Shown in pieces: positions 56,944-64,000 of a stretch of DNA of 64,000 nt (position 1 is the stretch's first letter; each line of letters begins with the position of its first letter). The notes under the pieces are model-generated. The model worked only from the letters and a program-made list of their open reading frames with translations, was not told the DNA's origin and did not search any database. A program made the translations under genes and the position numbers. Location: NCBI RefSeq assembly GCF_027580225.2, contig NW_027395283.1:6080501-6144500 (forward strand). The letters run 5' to 3'. Source of the DNA: Misgurnus anguillicaudatus (lineage: Eukaryota; Chordata; Actinopteri; Cypriniformes; Cobitidae).

Positions 56944-58150
56944 TCTGTGTATCGTAGCAACGAGTGAGCATAAGACTGTGCTGTTATGAAACCAGTCGAA
57001 AAATAGATCTCGTGTATTGGTTTATATATTTTGTGTGTGTATGTCTCTATGTGATAGAATTATTATTTGATGCAAATAATTCTAGCCGGCTCAGCCAAAC
57101 TTTATCACCTCAATTTGGCTTAGGAAATTATTGGCTGGCGGCAGCTGAACTATTAAATGGTGGAAATGGCGGCACCCGGTGGCGGCTTCGGGGTCTGGTC
57201 AGGATAGCTTTACGGGATTATTGTGTAGCTGTTTTTTGTAAGTGTGGTTATATTACTTCGTTTGTTTAAGTAGGAATCAAAACTTAGGTGGGACAACATT
57301 CTTACCATGAATCTATGTGGAGAAGAGCAATTAAAAGCTGTTTTTAATAGGAACAGATGCACTTTTGTGTTAAATTGCGTTGACGTGCTCACCAGAATTC
57401 ATCTACAAAAAGCTATCAGGTATGTTTGTGGTTAATTAAGCAATTCATGGGTAACAAAGACGTCACTTCTGCCATGACCGCCACCATATTTGTCTCCGTC
57501 TTGGCAGTGAACACATATCTAATGCACTAAATCAGTGGTTCCCAAACTTTTTCAGCGTGCGGCCCCCCTTGTGTACAGTGCATCTTTTGCGGCCCCTCGA
57601 AAGAAAATTTATGACAAAAACAGTTTTAAATTGTAATATTTTAATTAAACAAAACATATAAAATTATACCTAGTAGGGCTGTCGGTTAGTTGGGTTATTA
57701 TTTTTTATGTTTAATTACACAGAATTCATGATAAATGAATGTATTTTTTAAAATGTCATAAAACTGGGGCCCCCCTGGCACCATCTCGCGGCCCCCAGTT
57801 TGAAAACCACTGCACTAAATGATCACATTTATTAGTTTAATTGAGGGCTTACCAGACACAAAATACTGATTTTACAATCTGGAGTTAGGTGTCGGCTGCC
57901 AGTCAGTCCCTACAGTTGTTCGCGATTGCAGAAGAGCACAAAATCAACAAAATGTAGAATTTTTGTGATTCTGCACTATTTGTCATATTCCGTAGTAAAT
58001 ATTTCCAGAAATTAAAAATGTCTGATAAAAATAAATCAAATATAATATCTGTCATTATAAATAGAGTAGAGAACTTGGTGAATATTTTTGGCTTTAATTT
58101 ACCAACGTGAATAAACAATCCCTCTCATAGCACGCTGTATCCTGTTACCA
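56885..58150. repeat. Long dispersed repeat, copy B
   Basis: Same orientation as copy A at 17327-19301. It lacks the 1.05-kb foldback-containing block and has instead a hAT MITE at 57533-57812. Confidence 0.85.
57533..57812. mobile_element. hAT-type MITE in repeat B
   Basis: Ends CAGTGGTTCCCAAACTTTTT and AGTTTGAAAACCACTG. CACTAAAT is duplicated at 57525-57532 and 57813-57820. Copy A has CACTAAAT once at the corresponding place, i.e. the empty site. Confidence 0.92.
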
Positions 58151-58171
58151 TAACAGCCCTGAACCCCACAG

Positions 58172-58670
58172 TTAACTCTTTCACCGCCAGCGTTTTTTAA
58201 AAAAGTTGCCAGCCAGCGCCAGCGTTTTTCATGATTTTCACCAAAGTTTAATGCCTTCCAGAAAATGTTCTTCTTTGAATATATAAACATACAATATACC
58301 AAATGAAAGAACAGACCCTCTGCTTTCAAACAAAAAAAAACGTTTCTTCCTACCTTGAGTAGTTCTTTTGTAATCAGCTTTTGAATATGGGTAGGTTTCT
58401 GCAAAAACACCACATTTTGAGCAAAAAGCAGAGATAATTCCATATTTGTGACGGACTTTTCATAGAGATCCCATTCAGAGCGATCTTTTAAACAGACACG
58501 GACATGCCTCAGCTTGCCATAGGGCAATACTTCCGGGTTTAAAAGTTGCGGAAGTGCGCCACCTGGTGGATAAAAGCGGTATTGCGGAAAGACGGAAAAT
58601 CTCGTCATTGGCGGGGAAGCGTTTTCTCTTAATTGACGAGATATCTCGTCAATGGCGGGGAAAGAGTTAA
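58172..58670. mobile_element. TTAA-flanked MITE (Kolobok-like)
   Basis: TTAACTCTTTCACCGCCAGC at the left and TGGCGGGGAAAGAGTTAA at the right, with TTAA on both sides. The right part carries a palindrome, ATTGACGAGATATCTCGTCAAT. The 169-residue minus-strand frame running through it is a chance ORF. Confidence 0.75.
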
Positions 58671-59179
58671 CAGTGAATCACATCTTCTGAGTACACATAA
58701 AAACATTATCTCTACTATATTTATGAAGTTTAATGGTAAGATATATGTACATTATTTTCATTACGATACACACATGAAAAGTCCTCGTAAAACCTGCTTG
58801 GCGCACCTGCTGTCTCTCATGCAAGGATCTGATGACGCAATATCAAAATGTATTACAATGTATTGTTTTGTAGTCCTTAAAATAAGCAGTGATGTATTAA
58901 GACCTTGTGGTGCCCCCGACCCACCTCACAAATAATCATGCAAGAATCCACTTAATAATTTATAAGATTTTGTATGAATTAGCAATTATTAAATTTAACA
59001 AGGAAACTATCAATATAAACATGTCACTTTTGTAAAACTGAACACAAAAAACAACTCTTTAATCTGACATATAACAACATCTGTAGTTAATGTGCAACTA
59101 CTCAGTGGTGTAATGCTACATTGCTTGTACTGAACAACACAAACAAAACAATTGCAGTGATATTATGCACAAAAACAAT
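58671..59179. other. hAT flank, no gene
   Basis: Includes CTTGTGGTGCCCCCGACCC (about 58903) and CAGTGGTGTAATGC (about 59104), both like hAT-element ends. These probably belong to the transposase remnant next door. Confidence 0.4.
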
Positions 59180-59560
59180 TTACAATTGCACTTTTCTGGA
59201 TTTTGACCAAGCAAACTGGAATATGATGTCTTCAAAATCTATGTCCTTAACCAGTTCAGATTCAATGACAAGCAGGGAAAGTGCAGAAAGACGTTTCTGT
59301 GTCATTGTTGTCATAAGTTCATTTTTCACTCGCTTTAGAGTAGATAAAGACCTCTCTCCTTCACAGTTAGATACTGACAAAGTTAAATACAGTATAAGTG
59401 CAACAAAAACATTAGGAAATGTTGTCTTTAGTTCATTCTGATCAACAATTTACAGCAGCTCTGCAGGTGAGGTCTTGTCTTTGATAAAATGTCTGAACTG
59501 AATCAGTTCATCAGTCAAAGTTTTATTTAGGTCCACTGGATAAGTGATGACAGTTTATCA
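59180..59560 (-). pseudogene. hAT transposase C-terminal (dimerisation) fragment
   Basis: The minus strand reads VDLNKTLTDELIQFRHFI, then FPNVFVALILYLTLSVSNCE, GERSLSTLKRVKNELMTTM, TQKRLSALSLLVIESEL. The N-C-E-x-E-R-S-(F/L)-S-x-L-K-R-x-K pattern and L-S-A-L-x-L-L-x-I-E define the C-terminal dimerisation region of TTF/ZMYM-type hAT transposases. An in-frame TAA interrupts it between residues AELL and IVDQ, and nothing of the catalytic core remains recognisable. It is dead. Confidence 0.75.
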
Positions 59561-59669
59561 GCCCTTATGCGCAATTCACTTTCTGTACAGTCCTGTAGCA
59601 AATGGCTCGGAGTCAGATTGAGGCCATTTGGCATCTGGATCGTAAACAGCCCTAAAATTGTGACTTTAG

Positions 59670-61294
59670 ATAACCCTGTGTCCTGATAACACAATCACCC
59701 AGATATCTACCACCTATCAAGGCTGTAAAGTGGGCGACAATTAAAACAAATGCAGTCTTCAAAGGAGGTTCAAAGGGATCCCACCAGAGAAACCTGAGAG
59801 CCGTTCGTTCGACGATTGCCAGAGACACAGCTGGGGGCACAGACTATATGTCTGTGATGAAACCACATTTAAAAATCACAATGAGCTGTTTTAATGTATA
59901 TATATGTTATATCCCTTTACTGCATGATCATGTATGTGTGATGTAACTGTGTGTTAACACTTTAGTTAGATTTTGTTCACTGTAGCATGGTTCATATCTT
60001 AGGTATGAAATTATTATTCAAAGTGATCTTAAACCCATGTCTTGTCTAGTATCAAATTAATCTACTCTTTATTTCCCAATCATTTCTATGTATCATATTA
60101 CCATAAGCCGCATCAATGTCATTTAGTATCGATTTGAAGAGTTATGGAAACAAACTTTTATCATAATGCAAATGTGATGTCTGAAAGAACAAAGGCTTGT
60201 TTCCCCGCGCACACATTGGCCATACACCCAAAATGGGCTGGGCGTGTGAAAGGTCAAAACGGCCTATCGCCCAAGCCATCAGAGCTCAATCGCTCAGTTC
60301 GCTCAATCTCTCAATCGCTGATTCGCTCAGTATCTCAGTCAGTGGCTTAGTTCACTCATGAGCGCCCAGTCGCCCGGTTACCCAGGTAACCCGGCAGCGC
60401 AGTTTGGAAACTCGCTGAGACTCACCCAGAGTCCCTCGGATTCATCATCTTTTCTCTGAGCCCTGTCTCTTCAGGACAGTCTTCCTGGCTTGCACTTTGC
60501 GCTAGAGTTCGGAAAACCACGCGGACCAATCCGCCCTACGAAACAACTTAACGGACTACATCTTACGAACACATCTGGACTCTCTCTCTCTCTCCTTGCT
60601 CGCACCGCGTGCAGCAGAAACTTCGCAACGAAAACACAAAGAGCCAAATGCAAGTATAAACTTGTTTTACTCGCTGATGTTTAAGCTTTACCCCTTATAA
60701 AATTAAGGCGCTACTTAGAGATTTTCCGATGGTTTGTGCAGATGTTAAGCAATAGTGCTTTGCCAATCTTTTACTCTCTCTCTCTCTCTCTCTCTCTAGC
60801 TTTTTCAATCTTTACTTTCTCATCTATGTTTTATGTTATTGTATGTGTGTATGTTTAGTTAGTCGTTATGTGTACTTCATTTTATAGTTAATAAACCGGT
60901 TTGCATTTTCACAATTTAATTGTTTCTGTGTTCAATGCTCGTGAAATTAAAGTCACTATTTCTGCCTTTTGATCCAGCTACACGCTGCGAGTAGCACTGT
61001 ATATCAGTGAGAAGGTTAATTTTAAAGGCCATGAAATTAACATTTCTTAGACGTTAATATACGATTATGGGTATATGTCTTCGGTGGACGAACATATTAA
61101 TTAATTGTTATTATTAATTCTGCTACGCCAGGTAAAACCTGATAAACTTGTATAATTAATTACAGTTAATTATACATAATATTCCTTTTGAGCTAAAATC
61201 TAAGATTCCCTTGGGAATCCCCGTAGTGTTTCGGTCGGAGGTTCATAGTGTTTCAAATAACGTTATTTCCCTCCTCCCGCATAAATTCGCTACA
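59670..61294 (+). repeat. Probable 5' LTR of a plus-strand retroelement
   Basis: The right edge is set by CTACA at 61290-61294, five bases before a TGG-initiated primer-binding-site candidate. Inside are a possible TATA (CTTATAAAA, about 60695) and AATAAA at 60890-60895, in the order expected for U3-R-U5. The left edge is a guess (TGTGTCCTGATAAC near 59678), because the other LTR lies outside the window. Confidence 0.45.
60772..60797. repeat. (CT)n microsatellite
   Basis: About 13 CT units in the presumed LTR. Confidence 0.9.
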
Positions 61295-61299
61295 TATAA

Positions 61300-61317
61300 T
61301 GGTGGAGAACGCGCGGG
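61300..61317 (+). other. Candidate primer-binding site
   Basis: TGGTGGAGAACGCGCGGG begins with TGG, complementary to the CCA end of a tRNA, just after the presumed LTR. The primer tRNA was not identified. Confidence 0.45.
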
Positions 61318-63627
61318 CAGATTTAAACATTATTTTCTGAGCAAACCAGGTACAAATCAAATGTGTTTTTGCATTGTGTGAATGAAAAAGAACTATCAGC
61401 TATAACTGATTTCGTTCTTTCTTTGTATGAATGAAAATGTATTTTCCTGTATCATTTTCAGGACGTAACAGACTCGCGCCCCTGTTATGTATAGTTAACT
61501 GCAGTCTTTAAGGTAACCGTATTAAAAACCCTTTAATACGCTGCATCCGCCTAATAAAGAGTATAATTCCTTTATTTAGAGCGAAGCGGTGGTCGAGTGA
61601 ATACTCCCATCTGATAAGGCCTTTTTGTTAAATCTCCAGGAAATTATTTACAATTAGAGAAGCTGTCTATTGTATTTTTCCATTTTATTCACGTACGTGG
61701 ATTTTTAAAATTGTAAGCACCGAGGGTAAGACTTTTCAATTTTAAAGGAGATAAAAACTTGATCAAGTATTTATAGTCACAACGTATGATAAAGCACGTT
61801 GGATTCTTGTTTATTTCGTGTCCCGGTAACGTAAGCCAAAAGAGGCACCGGCTGAACACGAGCAAATTACATCCGTCGTCTTAGCAACGCAGCGGCCGCC
61901 GATGTAATTACTGTATAGAAGCGAATCTTTGTCAGTTTAAAGCGTACTACCTAGTTCTAACACTAGATGTCAGTCTTGAGTGTCTAACACTTCTTCTTCT
62001 CCATTACTCTACGTCTGACTTCCGCTTTCTTTGTTTGTTGGGCGAAATATCGCCATCTAGTGGGAAAAGCTTGTTTGGTCCTCTCATAAACTCTTTTGGG
62101 AGTGTATGACAGGAATCCAACTTGGATTTTTGACCTTACTTCAATAACTAGGTTATTCTACTACTTTGTAGTTTTATCTCCTACATATTGAATGTTATGG
62201 TCTTAAATTATAAATAATAATTAATATTGCTGTGGCTTTATTAATTTTTTATTTCTTTATTTAATTTAATTTTATTTTGATTTATTTTATTTTTATTTTA
62301 TTTCATTTTTTTGCTGGTCTCTCTCACTCCTTACTCTCCTGTTCTCTTTTCTATTGTAGAGATTGTATTTTTAATTAAGTTTAAATTTAAATTCAATGCA
62401 GTTTGATTTATTTTAAATTTTAATTGAATCAATTCTTTACTGTGAATAGAATTCAGCCCCATAAGTCCCATTCTCAGTGAATTCATTTATGTTTTAACTG
62501 GTGCAATAGGATAAGCCCCTGTGCATCTCTTGAAAGCTAACACTTGATAGATGAATCAGAGGCTTCGCCAGCGGTGAGTTCTACAAGAGACCGGTCCCGC
62601 TGAACTGACTCGAGTGTTTACAGTCGGGGTGCTGCGGTAGCTCCCTCCTTAGCACCTTAGGCAGCAAGACACAGTGCAACCTCTGCCACCGGGCACTCCA
62701 ATCGCTAACCTTGCCAGCTGACACACAAAAGCCCTAGCGGCAGTGCCAGTTGGTGGGTGACACCTTTGAGTGCGGCCCGGCGGTGTGAAGGGTGTGACTG
62801 TTGAGCGGTCGAGGTGGAGAGGGCAGAAGGCCCGGCACTCTTGGCTGCGTGCTCAGGGAAGCGCCTTGTCTCTGTGTTCCACCCTGGGTTTCCTTAAATA
62901 GTCAACGAGTGTTGGTGTAAAAGAGATGCACTTTTCTCCCCTCTGTAGCCACTAGAGGCACCAGATCCCTATCAGGTTGGGTCTAGCCCAGCCAATCTAG
63001 CTAAGCCACTCCCCTAACTCGCATGACTCCATAGTGCCCTCTCCCTGTAAGGCCCTGTCATCAAATTTAGGGTAGAGAACCTGCTAAGCTGAAACAGGAA
63101 ACCCCTTTTTCCACCTCCTATCCTCTTCATTCCCCCAGCCTTAGAACTTCGTCTGTTGGCTGTCTCAATTCACACTTTCAGTTTATTTTATTATTTTTAT
63201 TTATTTTATTTTATTATTTTATTATCATTTATTTGTTTTTCCTCTCTTTTGCACTTTCCTGTTTCATTTCATTTCCAGCAACCTTGCTTTATTTTTTATT
63301 TTATTTTTATCATTATAATTAATTAATTTTAATTATTTTGATTCACTTTATTTTGGGTTGAAAGAGCAAAACTGCACAAACCATTAGGAGAATTCATTAG
63401 TAATACGCTCGAATAACCAAATGTCCAAGGCGACCTATAGGTTTTAACAAAGCGACAAATTACTAAAATTTTTCCCTTATTTCCCCCACACTGATTATCT
63501 GTGCCGCCGGAGAAAGGCCCTGATAATAAGCTCATAGCCCACGTATATATATTTTATTGCCGTAGCTCGCTGAACTGTGCGGACTCGCATTGGCTCTTTG
63601 TGTTTTCTCTTCTACCAGTGTGTCAAC
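61318..63627 (+). other. Long leader between primer-binding site and gag-like ORF
   Basis: About 2.3 kb without a long ORF. Two T/A-rich low-complexity stretches (62240-62330, 63175-63345) flank a GC-rich, probably structured segment at 62540-62900. It could be an intron, an untranslated leader or a damaged region. Confidence 0.5.
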
Positions 63628-64000
63628 ATGTCCAGATTACCAAGCCCTGTCAACCACTGGGACCAGCTAGAGGCCTGGCTCAGCGCTGTGACATCTGAAC
63701 TCCTGCCCAACCTCGCCAATGAACTGCAACACTTGGAAAGAGAGCACCTCGACGGCACCCTGGACAAGTTCATAGCCCACGACCCAACGAGGAGCTACAG
63801 TCACAAGGATATAGCCAAGATCACAGGTGCCATCGCTCACAACCTCATCATCCAGCTTAAACTGGGCGAAAGGAACATCGCCCAACTGGAACAGGATGCA
63901 GCAGCTCTACAGCTCCAAGCGGCAGAGGCACGGAGGAATCAGGAGGACGCGCAGAATCGTCTAGATCAGCTGACACAGGGATTAGAGGATCAACACCCAT
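63628..64000 (+). CDS. Gag-like ORF, 5' part, runs off the window
   Basis: Open from the ATG at 63628 to the last base (124 codons). It starts MSRLPSPVNHWDQLEAWLSA. A helical region (LPNLANELQHLEREHLDG) is followed by HKDIAKITGAIAHNLIIQLK and a long heptad-rich coiled coil (LEQDAAALQLQAAEARRNQE and on). No zinc knuckle or protease has been reached. Its place downstream of an LTR-like segment and primer-site candidate suggests the N-terminus of a retroelement Gag. I do not recognise the family. The frame is clean and its base composition (GC-rich, no stops) differs from the AT-rich surroundings, which supports true coding. Confidence 0.6.
   Translation, partial: MSRLPSPVNHWDQLEAWLSAVTSELLPNLANELQHLEREHLDGTLDKFIAHDPTRSYSHKDIAKITGAIAHNLIIQLKLGERNIAQLEQDAAALQLQAAEARRNQEDAQNRLDQLTQGLEDQHP

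Noticed and set aside
58099..58608. 169-residue minus-strand ORF
   Set aside because: It falls inside the TTAA-flanked MITE and crosses its left edge. Repeats of this kind are non-coding.

Overview
This window looks like nuclear DNA of a teleost, most likely a cypriniform (carp/zebrafish group). The reasons are an NLR immune receptor with the fish-specific FISNA-NACHT exon, a DIRS-type tyrosine-recombinase retrotransposon of the zebrafish kind, many short hAT, PIF-Harbinger and TTAA-type inverted-repeat elements, and AT-rich intergenic DNA with long (AT)n, (TG)n and (GATA)n tracts. I see no tRNA, rRNA, CRISPR array or prokaryotic feature. Nearly all long ORFs are transposon genes.

Layout. 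0-9 kb: AT-rich DNA with small inverted-repeat elements, then a decayed multi-exon minus-strand gene of the KDZ (Kyakuja-Dileera-Zisupton) transposase family at about 4.6-8.9 kb, interrupted by smaller elements. 9.4-15.9 kb: a nearly perfect DIRS retrotransposon (gag, RT/RNase H/methyltransferase, tyrosine recombinase) with inverted termini and an internal complementary region. 17.3-19.3 kb: repeat A, which recurs as repeat B at 56.9-58.1 kb, so the two flank the NLR gene in direct orientation. 21.9-22.2 kb: an LTR-like promoter/poly(A) segment and an Ig-domain exon remnant.

22.7-55.8 kb: one NLR gene on the plus strand. Four coding exons (23.7-27.0 kb) encode the N-terminal peptide, FISNA and NACHT. 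A phase-compatible leucine-rich-repeat exon lies at 55.59-55.76 kb. If they belong together, the intron between them is 28.6 kb and almost wholly transposon. Its backbone is one old minus-strand LINE cut into pieces (32.0-33.65, 45.4-45.8, 51.83-51.95, 53.26-53.4 kb) by nested insertions: a Harbinger MITE, an 11.7-kb TTAA-bounded composite holding a Ty3/gypsy element and a second LINE, a chromodomain Ty3/gypsy element with a CCATG target duplication, and a hAT element. Two inverted-repeat pairs (27.2/55.2 kb and 30/54 kb) enclose this pile.

56.7-64 kb: repeat B, a TTAA MITE, a hAT transposase remnant, and the 5' part of a plus-strand LTR retroelement whose gag-like ORF runs off the window end.

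The only likely host genes are the NLR gene and, less surely, the Ig exon fragment. No experiments or searches were run. Family calls rest on motifs read by eye.
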